63,801 nt of DNA from an uncultured Faecalibacterium sp. (GCA_900772565.1 CAAHET010000180.1:1-63801), one strand, 5' to 3'; counted from the first letter of the stretch, positions 32,602 through 41,814 are shown. Notes: generated by a model from the sequence alone, not told the origin. Numbers and translations are program-made.

Positions 32602-34131
32602 TTATTCTATCGGCTTCATGCTGGCGGGGTCTTCCACCGCGCCGGGCTGACCGGCGGCGTCCGGCAGGCGCTTCATGCCGCCGGGGTTGGGGGAACAGGT
32701 GGGCAGGGTGAACACAAAGCGGCACCACTCGCCCTGCTGGCTCTCCACGCGGATCTGTCCGCCGGCCAGATTGACCAGCACCTTGCAGATATTCAGCCCA
32801 AGGCCGGAGCCGCGGGCGTGCAGGCCGCGGGAGCGGTCCTCCTTGTAGAACCGCTCGAACACATAGGGCAGCGCCTCCGGGCTGATGCCCTGCCCGGAGT
32901 TCCAGATGGAGATCTCGGCCTCGGGGCCAAGCTTTTCCACGCTGAAGCGGATGGTGCCGCCCGCCGGGGTGAACTTGATGGCGTTGTCCAGCAGATTATA
33001 CGCCACCTGATGGATCAGGTCGGGGTCGGCGTAGACCAGCACCTTTTCGTCCATGGTCAGGCCTTCCAGCTCGATCATGCCGTCGTTGATGCGCTGCTCT
33101 GCGGCCAGCGCCACGCCGGTCAGAGTCTCCCAGATATTGAACATCCGGGCGTTCACCTGATACTCGCCGCTTTCCAGCTTGGAGAGATCCAGCATATTCT
33201 GGATGAGCCGCGCCAGACGCCCGGTCTCCTCGCTGACCAGCTGCAGATAGTGGTTCTGCATCTCGGGCGGGATGGTGCCGTCCAGAATGCCGTCCACAAA
33301 GCCCTTGATGGTGGTCATGGGGGTGCGCAGCTCGTGGGCGATGTTGCCCATGAACTGTCCCCGGGAGTTATCGTTGGACTGGATGTTCTCCGCCATCTGG
33401 TTGAAGGTGCGGGCAAGGTCTGCCACCTCGCCATCGCCCTCCACGCCCTCCACGCGGACGGAGAGGTCGCCGCCGCCAAAGCGCTGGGCGGCATCGGTCA
33501 CCTTTTGCAGCGGGTCGGTGAGCTGACGCATCAACAGGCGGGTCAGCACGCTGGCGCACAGCAGCATCACGCAGGCGGACATGAGGAAGTTGGACCAGAA
33601 CTGCTGCTTGAAGTCGGTAAGCTGCGCGCCGGAGGAGCACAAAAACAGCCAGCCGCAGACCGGACTCTGCGCATCCGTGGTCTGCACCACCGAGATATAG
33701 CTTTTTTCAGTCAGTGCACCGCCCAAGTCGCTGAAAGCGTGGTAGTGCCGGGCATCCGGGTCTGCCACTGCGTTGGCGCGCTGGCAGATATCCAGCGGCA
33801 CGGTGCCGGTGGTAAGCTTTGCCGGGTCGGAAGCGATGAGCACATTGCCCTGTCCGTCCGTGAAGAACAGATAAGCCTCGGCGCTCTCGCCGATAATCTC
33901 CAACTTGGTGTTCAGCGCGTCCAGCTCTGCACCCTGCGGCATAGTCCCGCTGTTTACCAGATACTCTGCGGTGCGCTTGGCAACGTTTACCACCTGATCC
34001 AGCGTTTCGTAGCGATCCTTCGCAAAATAACTCTTGAATAACACCCACTCCGAGCAGCCCATCAGCACGATGCCCAGAACCATCAGGGTGGACACCATGG
34101 AGAAAAAGGCTGTGGAGATACTTTTACGCAT
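32602..34131 (-). CDS. membrane sensor histidine kinase
   Basis: 509 residues. Membrane segments near 8-28 and 180-200 bracket an extracytoplasmic sensor (about 36-178); HAMP near 200-253; HisKA with NIAHELRTPMTT, phospho-His266; HATPase with LLDNAIKFTPAGG, NSGQGISPEALPYVFERFY and GSGLGLNICKVLV. Pro-rich C-terminal tail. Partner is the response regulator whose stop overlaps this start by one base (TAATG). The stimulus is unknown. Confidence 0.93.
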   Translation of the reverse strand: MRKSISTAFFSMVSTLMVLGIVLMGCSEWVLFKSYFAKDRYETLDQVVNVAKRTAEYLVNSGTMPQGAELDALNTKLEIIGESAEAYLFFTDGQGNVLIASDPAKLTTGTVPLDICQRANAVADPDARHYHAFSDLGGALTEKSYISVVQTTDAQSPVCGWLFLCSSGAQLTDFKQQFWSNFLMSACVMLLCASVLTRLLMRQLTDPLQKVTDAAQRFGGGDLSVRVEGVEGDGEVADLARTFNQMAENIQSNDNSRGQFMGNIAHELRTPMTTIKGFVDGILDGTIPPEMQNHYLQLVSEETGRLARLIQNMLDLSKLESGEYQVNARMFNIWETLTGVALAAEQRINDGMIELEGLTMDEKVLVYADPDLIHQVAYNLLDNAIKFTPAGGTIRFSVEKLGPEAEISIWNSGQGISPEALPYVFERFYKEDRSRGLHARGSGLGLNICKVLVNLAGGQIRVESQQGEWCRFVFTLPTCSPNPGGMKRLPDAAGQPGAVEDPASMKPIE

Positions 34132-34829
34132 TACTGACGCACCTCGAACTTATAGCCCACGCCCCAGACGGTTTTCAGCTCCCACTTATCGGAAGCACCG
34201 GCCAGCTTTTCGCGCAGGCGCTTGACGTGGACATCAATGGTGCGGCTGTCGCCGTAGTATTCAAAGCCCCACACCTCGTCCAGCAGCTGGTCGCGGGTGT
34301 ACACGCGGTTGGGGTGGGAGGCCAGACAGTTGAGCAGCTCCAGCTCCTTGGGGGGAGCTTCCACCACCTTGCCCTTGACCCGCAGCTCGTAGCTGTTCAT
34401 ATCCAGCCGCAGATTGTCGAACTCGATAACGCCCTCAGTGCTCTCGGCAGCAGCGGAGGTAGTCTGGCAGCGGCGCAGCACCGCCTTGATGCGTGCCACC
34501 ACCTCTTTTGCGTCAAAAGGCTTGACCATGTAATCGTCTGCGCCCAGTTCCAAGCCCAGCACCTTGTCGAAGGTCTCGCCCTTGGCGGTAAGCATCATCA
34601 CGGGGGTGTTGCCCGCCTTGCGGATACGGCGGCAGACCTCAAGGCCGTCCATGCGGGGCATCATCACGTCCAGCAGCACCATGTCCGGCTTGACGGCGTT
34701 GAACTTTTCCAGTCCCTCTTCGCCATCGTTTGCCACCGTGACCTGATAGCCCTCCTTGGTCAGGTACAGCCGCAGTAGCTCGCAGATGTTGGCGTCGTCG
34801 TCCACCACAAGGATCTTTTCGTTTGCCAT
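34131..34829 (-). CDS. OmpR/PhoB-family response regulator
   Basis: 232 residues. Receiver domain with DDD at 10-12, phospho-acceptor Asp54 (VLLDVMMPRMDG), Thr/Lys switch (MLTAKGE, YMVKPFD); winged-helix domain with PPKELELLNCLASHPNRVYTR split motif and TIDVHVKRLREKL. Binds direct repeats upstream of its targets in known homologues. First gene of the pair. An ATTATA complement (TATAAT) lies 80 bases upstream at 34910-34915 but with a poor -35. Confidence 0.95.
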   Translation of the reverse strand: MANEKILVVDDDANICELLRLYLTKEGYQVTVANDGEEGLEKFNAVKPDMVLLDVMMPRMDGLEVCRRIRKAGNTPVMMLTAKGETFDKVLGLELGADDYMVKPFDAKEVVARIKAVLRRCQTTSAAAESTEGVIEFDNLRLDMNSYELRVKGKVVEAPPKELELLNCLASHPNRVYTRDQLLDEVWGFEYYGDSRTIDVHVKRLREKLAGASDKWELKTVWGVGYKFEVRQ

Positions 34830-35013
34830 AAGTGTTTTCCTCCCCTTTTATGCAGGTTTTTGTTGTATTTGCAGCCCTTCCGGGCGTTTTGACAGTCTCT
34901 TACCTTTCTATTATACGGGACAGTTATGACAAAATAAAGAAGGAAGTGTAGTTTTTTTCACATTTCTGCCCGGATCATTTCAGGATTCCTTATTCAAGAT
35001 AGCCCCTCCCCCC

Positions 35014-35042
35014 TTGCGCTGGCGGGGTTCATCGCGTATAAT
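35014..35042 (+). promoter_or_regulatory. ychF promoter
   Basis: TTGCGC, 17 bases, TATAAT. Confidence 0.7.
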
Positions 35043-35089
35043 GGTAGTTGTATCGTTATGCCAAAAAACGTGTAAGGAGCGTATTTTAT

Positions 35090-36223
35090 ATGAAGTTAGG
35101 TATCGTCGGCCTGCCCAACGTGGGCAAGTCTACTCTGTTCAACGCCATCACCTCCACCAAGAATGCAGAAGCCGCAAACTATCCCTTCTGCACCATCGAG
35201 CCGAACTCCGGCATCGTGGCAGTGCCGGACAAGCGGCTGGACAAGCTGGCCGAGATCTGGCAGACCAACAAAAAGACCCCCGCCATTGTGGAGTTCGTGG
35301 ACATTGCCGGTCTTGTGAAGGGTGCAAGCCAGGGCGCCGGCCTTGGCAACAAGTTCCTTGGCCATATCCGCGAGTGCGACGCCATCGTGCACGTTGTACG
35401 CTGCTTTGATGATGACAACATCATCCATGTGGTGGAGGACGTGACCAAGGCCGAGGCTGTGGATCCCATTGCCGATATTGAAGCCATCGACTATGAGCTG
35501 ATCCTCTCCGACCTTGAGGTGGTGCAGAACCGCGCAGGCCGCATGGCAAAGGCTGCCAAGAGCGGCAACAACAAGGGTGCTGCCGCCGAGGCCGCTTGGC
35601 TGCAGCAGCTGGCCGACCATCTGAGCACCGGCAAGCCCGCCCGCAGCTTTGATTTTGACCCCGCCGACACCGAGCAGCAGACCGTGCTGCACGAGATGGG
35701 TCTGCTGAGCGCAAAGCCGGTGCTGTACGCCTGCAACGTGGGCGAGGACGACCTGATGGAGGGTATTGAGAACAACAAGTACGTCCCGCTGGTGGCTGCC
35801 CGTGCCAAGGAGGAGGACGCCCGCTACATCCCCATCTGCGCCAAGACCGAGGAGGATATCGCAGATTACAGCCCCGAGGAAAAGAAGGCGTTTCTGGCGG
35901 AGATGGGCATCGAGGCCAGCGGTCTGGACAACCTCATCACCGCCAGCTACGACCTGCTGGGTCTGATCTCCTTCCTGACCGACGGCAAGAAGGAGTGCCG
36001 CGCATGGACCATCCGCAAGGGCACCAAGGCTCCGCAGGCTGCCGGTAAGATCCACAGCGACTTCGAGCGCGGCTTCATCCGCGCCAGCGTCATCGGCTAT
36101 AACGATCTGGAAGCCAACAACTTCGACTACGCCGCCGTCAAGGCCAAGGGTCTGCAGCGCACCGAGGGCAAGGAGTATGTTGTGCACGATGGCGATGTCA
36201 TCGAGTTCCTGTTTAATGTCTGA
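35090..36223 (+). CDS. ychF: redox-regulated ATPase YchF
   Basis: 377 residues; start at the ATG after AAGGAGCG. Obg-like fold: GLPNVGKS at 7-14, NYPFCTIEPN, switch DIAGLVKGAS, the NVGEDD specificity motif that favours ATP, and a C-terminal TGS domain with ECRAWTIRKGTKAPQAAG and DFERGFIRASVIGY. Binds ribosomes and responds to oxidative stress. Slightly longer than E. coli YchF (363). Confidence 0.96.
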   Translation: MKLGIVGLPNVGKSTLFNAITSTKNAEAANYPFCTIEPNSGIVAVPDKRLDKLAEIWQTNKKTPAIVEFVDIAGLVKGASQGAGLGNKFLGHIRECDAIVHVVRCFDDDNIIHVVEDVTKAEAVDPIADIEAIDYELILSDLEVVQNRAGRMAKAAKSGNNKGAAAEAAWLQQLADHLSTGKPARSFDFDPADTEQQTVLHEMGLLSAKPVLYACNVGEDDLMEGIENNKYVPLVAARAKEEDARYIPICAKTEEDIADYSPEEKKAFLAEMGIEASGLDNLITASYDLLGLISFLTDGKKECRAWTIRKGTKAPQAAGKIHSDFERGFIRASVIGYNDLEANNFDYAAVKAKGLQRTEGKEYVVHDGDVIEFLFNV

Positions 36224-36260
36224 TATCTGAATAGCAGCCCTGTAAAACTCTGCCGGGCTC

Positions 36261-36401
36261 GCCCTCTCAGTCAAAGCCTAACGGCTTTGCCAGCTCCCCC
36301 AAAGGGGGAGCCCTTGGCATTCCACACAAACTTCATCTCTTTGCCAAGGCCTCTCCCTTTGGGAGAGGTGGATGCGAACGCAGTGAGCAGACGGAGAGGG
36401 C
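36261..36401. repeat. dispersed hairpin repeat, copy 5
   Basis: GCCCTCTCAGTCAAAGCC to GACGGAGAGGGC, with internal CCCCCAAAGGGGGAGC and TCTCCCTTTGGGAGAGGTGG. Between ychF and mtnN. Confidence 0.85.
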
Positions 36402-36445
36402 GAGGCCGCTATAAGAAAGCATACTTACCATAAAAGGAGTCCACC

Positions 36446-37129
36446 ATGATCTTTGGTATTATGGGCGCTATGCCCGATGAAGTAGACCAGCTGTGTGCAA
36501 AGCTGGAAAATGTCACCGTTGAGCCCTACGGCGGCGTAGAGTACCACAAGGGTACGCTGGCTGGCAAGCAGGTGGTGGTGTGCTGCGCCGGTATGGGCAA
36601 GGCCAACGCCGCCGCCACCACGCAGGTGCTCATCACCAAGTTCGGCGCGGAGAAGATCATCTTCTCCGGCATTGCGGGCAACATGACCAGCAAGATCGGC
36701 ATCGGCGATGTGGTCATCGGCAAAACGGTGCTGTACCACGATGCCCAGCTGGATATGATCTGCCAGAACCCGCCCTATCTAAAGGAATACACCGGCGACC
36801 CGGAACTGATCGCCGCCGCCGAAGCTGCCTGCGCCGAAGCCGGGGTAAAGGCACTGGTGGGCAAGATTGCCACCGGCGATTTGTTCGTGGGTGACAGCGA
36901 GACGAAAGCCGCCATTGAAGCCAAGTGCGCCCCGGACTGCGTGGAGATGGAGGGCGCGGCGGTAAGCCAGATCGCCGCCAAGAACGGTGTGCCTTGCGTC
37001 ATCCTGCGCGCCATGAGCGACAATGCCGACGAGGACGGTCACGAGGTACTGGTGGTGAAGAAGTTCTCCATCGGGGAGTATGTCGCCACTGCCACCAAGA
37101 TCGTGGCAGCGATGGTGGAAAAGCTGTAA
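36446..37129 (+). CDS. mtnN: 5'-methylthioadenosine/S-adenosylhomocysteine nucleosidase
   Basis: 227 residues. GIMGAMPDEVDQL, IFSGIAGNM, KIATGDLFVGD, CVEMEGAAVSQIA and RAMSDNAD (catalytic Asp) are the family blocks. Splits MTA and SAH to free adenine in the activated methyl cycle. AAAAGGAG lies ahead of the ATG. Own terminator at 37179. Confidence 0.96.
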   Translation: MIFGIMGAMPDEVDQLCAKLENVTVEPYGGVEYHKGTLAGKQVVVCCAGMGKANAAATTQVLITKFGAEKIIFSGIAGNMTSKIGIGDVVIGKTVLYHDAQLDMICQNPPYLKEYTGDPELIAAAEAACAEAGVKALVGKIATGDLFVGDSETKAAIEAKCAPDCVEMEGAAVSQIAAKNGVPCVILRAMSDNADEDGHEVLVVKKFSIGEYVATATKIVAAMVEKL

Positions 37130-37178
37130 AGGCGGCGTGTCTGCCGCGCAGTACCGGCAAAACAAGTTTTGATTCCGG

Positions 37179-37219
37179 GAGCCCTGAAAACGCCTGCGGG
37201 TGTTTCAGGGCTCTTTTTT
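37179..37219 (+). terminator. mtnN terminator
   Basis: GAGCCCTGAAAACGCC and GGTGTTTCAGGGCTC pair, then six T. Confidence 0.9.
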
Positions 37220-37237
37220 GCGAACAAGTCAGCAGCC

Positions 37238-37266
37238 TTGTATTCTGCCATATAAAGGCGTATACT
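37238..37266 (+). promoter_or_regulatory. promoter of the EamA gene
   Basis: TTGTAT, 17 bases, TATACT; AAAAAGGAGG follows at 37272. Confidence 0.7.
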
Positions 37267-37289
37267 GGGGCAAAAAGGAGGCGTTTGCC

Positions 37290-37703
37290 ATGTGGTTCGT
37301 TTACGCGCTGGGGTCTGCGGTGTTTGCCGCCCTTACCTCGATTCTGGCGAAGATCGGCATCGAGGGGGTCAACTCCACCCTTGCCACCGCCATCCGCACG
37401 GCGGTAGTGCTGCTGATGAGCTGGGGCATGGTGTTCCTCACCGGCACCCAGACCGGCATTGCGGATATCTCCCGCCGCAGCTGGCTGTTTCTGGTGCTGT
37501 CCGGCCTTGCCACCGGCGCAAGCTGGCTGTGCTACTACCACGCCTTGCAGGTGGGTGCAGCGTCCAAGGTAGTGCCCATTGATAAGCTCAGCGTGGTCAT
37601 CACCCTTGCGCTGGCTTTTGTGGTGCTGCATGAGCCCTTTACCGCCAAAAACCTCATCGGCTGCGCCCTCATCACCGCCGGCACGCTGTTTATGGTGCTG
37701 TGA
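37290..37703 (+). CDS. half-size EamA-type drug/metabolite transporter
   Basis: 137 residues, about half a normal DMT protein: one EamA domain with five membrane segments. GSAVFAALTSILAKIGIEGV at the start and VVPIDKLSVVITLALAFVVL with LHEPF near the end match. Single-domain DMTs work as dimers. Start is set by AAAAAGGAGG. Substrate unknown. Confidence 0.88.
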   Translation: MWFVYALGSAVFAALTSILAKIGIEGVNSTLATAIRTAVVLLMSWGMVFLTGTQTGIADISRRSWLFLVLSGLATGASWLCYYHALQVGAASKVVPIDKLSVVITLALAFVVLHEPFTAKNLIGCALITAGTLFMVL

Positions 37704-37713
37704 CGAGATATGC

Positions 37714-37752
37714 AAAACGGCTGCTGCACGTTTTTTGTGCAGCAGCCGTTTT
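37714..37752. terminator. bidirectional terminator
   Basis: AAAACGGCTGCTGCAC and GTGCAGCAGCCGTTTT pair perfectly; lies between the convergent EamA and MarR genes. Confidence 0.92.
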
Positions 37753-37759
37753 ATCGTTC

Positions 37760-38215
37760 TTATTCCTCGCCTTTTTTCAGCATATCCAGTTCCGGCATCA
37801 GCTCGGTGCTCACGATGGTAAGCATCTGCTCCAGCTTGGCGCATTCCTCGGGGGTAAAGCGCTGGCGGGCACGCTCCACTACGGTGTGCAGATAAGAGTA
37901 ACTGATGTTGTAGTAGTCGATATACTTCTGGGTGGGGCGCAGGTGGTACTCCCGCCGGTCGGTGGTGGACTGGATCTTTTCCACATAGCCCTTTTTCACC
38001 AGACTGCCGATCTTGTACGCCGCATTGGGGGTGGAGATCTGCATCATGCGGGAAAACTCCGCAATGGTGGGCTCGCCCATGGCCATGATGCCCTCCATGC
38101 AGAAGGACTCCACCGTGGTCAGGGTAGCCTCACGGGTGGCAAAACGCTGGAACACGTTCTGGTAAAAATGCAGCTTGAATTTGGTGTAGACGTCCTGAAA
38201 AGCTTTTTCCAGCAT
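37760..38215 (-). CDS. MarR-family transcriptional regulator
   Basis: 151 residues. Helical N-terminus, winged helix with TIAEFSRMMQISTPNAAYKIGSL and the wing VEKIQSTTDRREYHL. GGAGGCG before the ATG. The target is unknown; a palindrome in its own upstream region suggests autoregulation, and the neighbouring NhaC gene on the same strand may be another target. Confidence 0.88.
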   Translation of the reverse strand: MLEKAFQDVYTKFKLHFYQNVFQRFATREATLTTVESFCMEGIMAMGEPTIAEFSRMMQISTPNAAYKIGSLVKKGYVEKIQSTTDRREYHLRPTQKYIDYYNISYSYLHTVVERARQRFTPEECAKLEQMLTIVSTELMPELDMLKKGEE

Positions 38216-38249
38216 GGGTCATGCGCCTCCGATGGTTCAGTTTTCTTGC

Positions 38250-38264
38250 TATACAGCTAGTATA
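38250..38264. promoter_or_regulatory. candidate MarR operator over the -10 region
   Basis: TATACAGCTAGTATA, TATAC and GTATA arms around a 5-base centre; includes a minus-strand TATACT -10 for the marR gene. Confidence 0.6.
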
Positions 38265-38337
38265 CCACGAAAACGCCCCGCTGCATAGCGGAATTTTTAC
38301 ACAGCCGCAGAAATCAATTCTTGCGGCTTGACCCGGA

Positions 38338-38368
38338 GAAAAAGGCTTCCCCCGGTCGGGGGAAGCCT
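38338..38368 (-). terminator. nhaC terminator
   Basis: AGGCTTCCCCC and GGGGGAAGCCT with a four-base loop; T run on the minus strand. Confidence 0.9.
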
Positions 38369-38378
38369 GATCTCCATA

Positions 38379-40052
38379 TTACACAGCATCCCCGGAAATT
38401 TTTGCCCGGGTGCGGGCGCGGATGACGCTGAGCACCGCCAGTTCCAGCACGATGGCCACCACCAGCAGCACCAGCGAGGTGAGCAGGCTTGCGCGGCTGC
38501 CCAGCACCGCCTGTGCAAGGCCGGTGATGACGTAGCACACCGCCGAGCAGGCTGCCGCCGTAATGGCGTAGGGCAGCTGGGTGGAAACGTGGTTCACATG
38601 GCTGCAATGTGCGCCCGCCGAAGCCATGATGGTGGTATCCGAGATGGGAGAGCAGTGGTCGCCGCACACCGCGCCGGACAGGCAGGCGGCAATGGAAACC
38701 ACCAGCATCTCGCCGTCCGGGAACGCCTGACAGACGATGGGGATCAGGATGGAGAAGGTGCCCCAGGAAGTGCCGGTGGCAAAGGCAAGGAACACCGCCA
38801 CAAGGAAGATGATGACCGGCAGCAGATACTGCAGCGCCGCCGCAGAATTCCCCAGCAGGTTTGCCACATAATACTTTGCGCCCAGCAGGCCGGTCATGCC
38901 GGACAGCGTCCATGCAAGGGACAAAATCAGCATGGGGCTAACCATGGCCTTGAAGCCCTCGGGGATGCAGGCGGCAAAGTCCTGAAAGGTCATCACGCTG
39001 CGCACCCGGTAAAATACGAAGGTGAACAGCAGAGCAATGCTGCTGCCCAGCACCAGACCCGCCGAGGCGTTGCAGTCCGCAAAGGCGGTGATGAAGTCCA
39101 CGCCCTCAAAGAAGCCGCCGGTGTACACCATGCCGAAGATGCAGGCCGCGATCAGCACCAGCACCGGCGCGATCAGGTCAATAACGTGACCGTTGGTGTC
39201 CGAGCCGTCGTCCACATCGTCGCCGTAGGGACGGTCGGCGGTGGTGAACAGGTCGCCGTTCTTGGCGTTGTCCTCGTTCAGCTTCATGGGGCCGAACTCT
39301 GCCCCGGTAAAGATGAGGAACAGGCTCATCACCACGGTCAGCATGGCGTAATAGTTATAAGGAATGGTGCGCAGGAACATGGTAAAGCCGTTGATGCCGG
39401 AGCCCGCCGGGACGCTGGAGGTGACCGCAGCCGCCCAGCTGGACACCGGCGCAATGATGCAGATGGGCGCGGCGGTGGAATCGATCAGGTAGGCCAACTT
39501 TGCACGGGACACCTTCTGCCGGTCGGTCACCGGGCGCATCACCGAGCCCACGGTCAGGCAGTTGAAGTAGTCGTCTACAAAGATCATCACGCCCAGCAGC
39601 AGGGTGGCGAACTGTGCGCCCGCCCGGCTGTGGATGTGGGTGGACGCCCAGCGGCCAAACGCCGCCGAGCCGCCCGCCTTATTCATCAGCGCCACCAGAA
39701 TGCCCAGCATCACCAGAAAGACCAGAATGCCCACGTTGCCGGAGTCCGACAGCTTGGTGATCATGCCGCCGTCCTCGTTGAAGAACAGGGTGTTCAGCGC
39801 CAGCTCAAGGTTGCCGTTGGCATACAGCAGCGCACCGGAAGCAATGCCCACCAGCAGCGAGGTGTACACCTCCTTGGTGTTCAGCGCCAGCACGATGGCA
39901 ATGACCGGCGGCAGCAGGGAAAAGAAGGTGCTGTACACCGCACAGGTGTAGGTGGCGGGGTCGGCTACCTTGCCGGGGGTCACCGCCGTGCACCACAGCA
40001 GCAGGGCAAAGACGAACAGCGCCCCCGCCCAAGAAAGGTTTTTGTTTTTCAT
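38379..40052 (-). CDS. nhaC: NhaC-family Na+/H+ antiporter
   Basis: 557 residues, eleven to twelve membrane segments. Family blocks: TLLLGVMIFVDDYFNCLTVG, SRAKLAYLIDSTAAPICIIA, APVSSWAAAV, AFATGTSWGTFSILIPI, CGDHCSPISDTTIMASAGA. Exchanges Na+ (or a related substrate such as malate or amino acid in some members) for protons. A charged loop near 270-300 is cytoplasmic. Sits alone between terminator and start. Confidence 0.92.
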   Translation of the reverse strand: MKNKNLSWAGALFVFALLLWCTAVTPGKVADPATYTCAVYSTFFSLLPPVIAIVLALNTKEVYTSLLVGIASGALLYANGNLELALNTLFFNEDGGMITKLSDSGNVGILVFLVMLGILVALMNKAGGSAAFGRWASTHIHSRAGAQFATLLLGVMIFVDDYFNCLTVGSVMRPVTDRQKVSRAKLAYLIDSTAAPICIIAPVSSWAAAVTSSVPAGSGINGFTMFLRTIPYNYYAMLTVVMSLFLIFTGAEFGPMKLNEDNAKNGDLFTTADRPYGDDVDDGSDTNGHVIDLIAPVLVLIAACIFGMVYTGGFFEGVDFITAFADCNASAGLVLGSSIALLFTFVFYRVRSVMTFQDFAACIPEGFKAMVSPMLILSLAWTLSGMTGLLGAKYYVANLLGNSAAALQYLLPVIIFLVAVFLAFATGTSWGTFSILIPIVCQAFPDGEMLVVSIAACLSGAVCGDHCSPISDTTIMASAGAHCSHVNHVSTQLPYAITAAACSAVCYVITGLAQAVLGSRASLLTSLVLLVVAIVLELAVLSVIRARTRAKISGDAV

Positions 40053-40160
40053 AAGCTCCTCATATCAAGTGTCAATCATTGTCTGCGGAAAACGCTCCGG
40101 CGTATCGGGGCGCAGGCTGCGGGGCAGACTACCCACAGAAACGCAAAGGGGGTGTGCACC

Positions 40161-40316
40161 GTGCCGGATTACAAGGCCATGTACTTTGAGCTGTTCCGCG
40201 CCAGTGTGCAGGCTGTGCAGCTTTTGCAGGACGCGCAGACCCGCGCCGAGCAGCAGCTGTTGGCCGCAGACTTGCCGCCGCTGCGGCTGGACGAAACAGA
40301 TAAAAGCGACTCTTAG
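40161..40316 (+). CDS. small conserved-looking protein, unknown
   Basis: 51 residues from GTG after AAAGGGGGTG. VPDYKAMYFELFRASVQAV followed by a Gln/Ala/Glu helix and an acidic end. The DYK-x-MYF-x-LF start is a pattern I associate with small clostridial proteins of unknown role. Its stop overlaps the convergent thioesterase stop by four bases. Confidence 0.6.
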   Translation: MPDYKAMYFELFRASVQAVQLLQDAQTRAEQQLLAADLPPLRLDETDKSDS

Positions 40317-40702
40317 CCCTTTTTGGCTTCTGCCTTAGCGGCAAACTTTTCCTCAAAGATGACAAAGCGCTCGTGGGTGCCGCCGCCCACAGGGCCCTTC
40401 TCGTCCGCAAGGGTTACCTTAAAGGTCAGCTTGCGGCCCTCTACGGCCACCAGTTCACTGTGGCAGGTCACGGTCATGCCTGCCGGGGTGGGGGCGGTGT
40501 GCTCCAGCTCCAGCTTGGTGCCCACGGTGCCGCTGCCTGCTTCCAGCGCGGGGGCAACGCTCTGCCAGCAGGTCTTTTCGGCCAGTGCCACCAGTGCGGG
40601 GGTGGCAAACACGTCCAGCGTGCCGCTGCCCATGGTCTTTGCGGTATTCTCTGCGCTCACGCGCACGCTCTGCTCGCCGCAGATACCGGCTTCCAGCTTC
40701 AT
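40313..40702 (-). CDS. FlK-like hotdog thioesterase
   Basis: 129 residues. Thr34, Glu42 and His68 (in FATPALVALAE and LELEHTAP) keep the spacing 8 and 26 of the fluoroacetyl-CoA thioesterase triad Thr42/Glu50/His76. The C-terminal strand GGGTHERFVIFEEKF is typical. Such proteins hydrolyse small acyl-CoA esters; the natural substrate here is not fluoroacetyl-CoA for certain. A small hairpin (TGCGTCC, GGACGCA at 40719-40735) lies just upstream of the ribosome site. Confidence 0.82.
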   Translation of the reverse strand: MKLEAGICGEQSVRVSAENTAKTMGSGTLDVFATPALVALAEKTCWQSVAPALEAGSGTVGTKLELEHTAPTPAGMTVTCHSELVAVEGRKLTFKVTLADEKGPVGGGTHERFVIFEEKFAAKAEAKKG

Positions 40703-40828
40703 ATACAGTTCCTCCTTATGCGTCCTTTGGACGCAGTTGTGTTATTTGTGGTCATACACCTTTATAAGATATCACAAAACGCGCCGGAATGCACTATTTT
40801 TTGCATATTTTTTCAGGGGGGCTCTGTA

Positions 40829-41011
40829 CCCCCTCAGCCTCACTTCGTTCGGCAGCTCCCCCAAGGGGACGCCTTTACACTATGCCGGCAACTTTCCCGC
40901 CACCACTGAAGCCGTCCCCTTGAGGGCCGACTTCCCCCGGCCGGGGGAAGATGTCGCGTAGCGACAAAAGGGGGAGTGTGGCTGCGACCAAAGGGAGCAG
41001 ACGGAAGGGGT
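40829..41011. repeat. dispersed hairpin repeat, copy 6
   Basis: CCCCCTCAGCCTC to GACGGAAGGGGT. Right half contains the module CTTCCCCCGGCCGGGGGAAG and TGTCGCGTAGCGACA. Fills most of the gene-free stretch before the arsR-type gene. Confidence 0.85.
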
Positions 41012-41111
41012 AAACCCGCACCCTGTTTGCAAATTAAAAATGCAGCTTTTTTGCGTTTTACGGCGGTTTTCAGCAATTTTACGGCAATGTAAAAAACTTT
41101 GCGGATTTTGC

Positions 41112-41140
41112 TTGACAGGGGGCTGTCTGCGTGTTATCAT
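41112..41140 (+). promoter_or_regulatory. promoter of the metal-efflux operon
   Basis: TTGACA, 17 bases, TATCAT. Confidence 0.75.
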
Positions 41141-41146
41141 GAACAC

Positions 41147-41162
41147 ATGAACAGATGCTCAT
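41147..41162. promoter_or_regulatory. candidate ArsR/SmtB operator
   Basis: ATGAACAGATGCTCAT, a 12-of-16 palindrome beginning seven bases after the -10, where a repressor would block initiation. Confidence 0.6.
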
Positions 41163-41188
41163 ATATCAAAACGAAAGGAGAGGGCAGC

Positions 41189-41524
41189 ATGACCGGGCTA
41201 GAACAAGCCGCACCAGAAAAGGAAAAGCAGCCGGTGGAGATGCCGGATGACGAGGTGCTGTACGAACTGGCAGATCTGTTCCGCGTGTTCGGCGATTCCA
41301 CCCGCATCAAAATTTTGTACGCCTTACATGACAGCGAACTTTGCGTGCAGGATATCGCGGACGCCGTGCAGCTGAGCCAGTCTGCCGTCAGCCACCAGCT
41401 GCGGGTGCTCAAGGATTCCAAGCTTGTGCGCTTCCGGCGGGAGGGCAAGACCGTTTTTTACGCGCTGGACGATGACCATGTGCGCAGCATCCTCTCCATG
41501 GGGATGGACCATATCGAAGAATAA
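41189..41524 (+). CDS. ArsR/SmtB-family metal-sensing repressor
   Basis: 111 residues; start at the ATG after AAAGGAGAGG. Winged helix with DSTRIKILYALHDSELCVQD and LSQSAVSHQLRVLKDSKLV. ELCVQD keeps the Cys of the alpha-3 ELCVCD box but loses the second one. The C-terminal DDDHVRSILSMGMDHIEE has the Asp, His...His, Glu pattern of alpha-5 zinc sensors (CzrA, SmtB). Zn(II), Co(II) or Cd(II) is the likely inducer. Heads an operon with an HMA protein and a P-type ATPase. Confidence 0.92.
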   Translation: MTGLEQAAPEKEKQPVEMPDDEVLYELADLFRVFGDSTRIKILYALHDSELCVQDIADAVQLSQSAVSHQLRVLKDSKLVRFRREGKTVFYALDDDHVRSILSMGMDHIEE

Positions 41525-41567
41525 ACCGGGCACACCGCCCGCAGAAAAAGAAAGGCTGGTACTTATT

Positions 41568-41789
41568 ATGAAAAAGACCTATAAGATCGAAGTGGACTGC
41601 GCCAACTGCGCCCAGAAGATGGAGGATGCCGCCAACACCGTTTCCGGTGTGGAAAAGGCGACCGTCAGCTTTATGACCCAGAAGATGAAGGTGGAGTTCG
41701 CCGAGGGTGCCGACCCCCACGCCACCATGGAGAACGTGCTGTCTGCCTGCAAGAAGGTAGAGGACGACTGCGAGATCTTTGATATCTGA
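41568..41789 (+). CDS. heavy-metal-associated (HMA) domain protein
   Basis: 73 residues, one HMA fold: MKKTYKIEVDCANCAQKMED with Cys11 and Cys14, then a beta-alpha-beta pattern to ACKKVEDDCEIFDI, which adds another Cys. The CxxC is DCANC rather than GMTCxxC, as in zinc/cadmium N-terminal domains. It looks like the detached metal-binding domain of the ATPase encoded next. Confidence 0.9.
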   Translation: MKKTYKIEVDCANCAQKMEDAANTVSGVEKATVSFMTQKMKVEFAEGADPHATMENVLSACKKVEDDCEIFDI

Positions 41790-41814
41790 TGTGCGGCAAA
41801 GCTCTCCCGGTCGG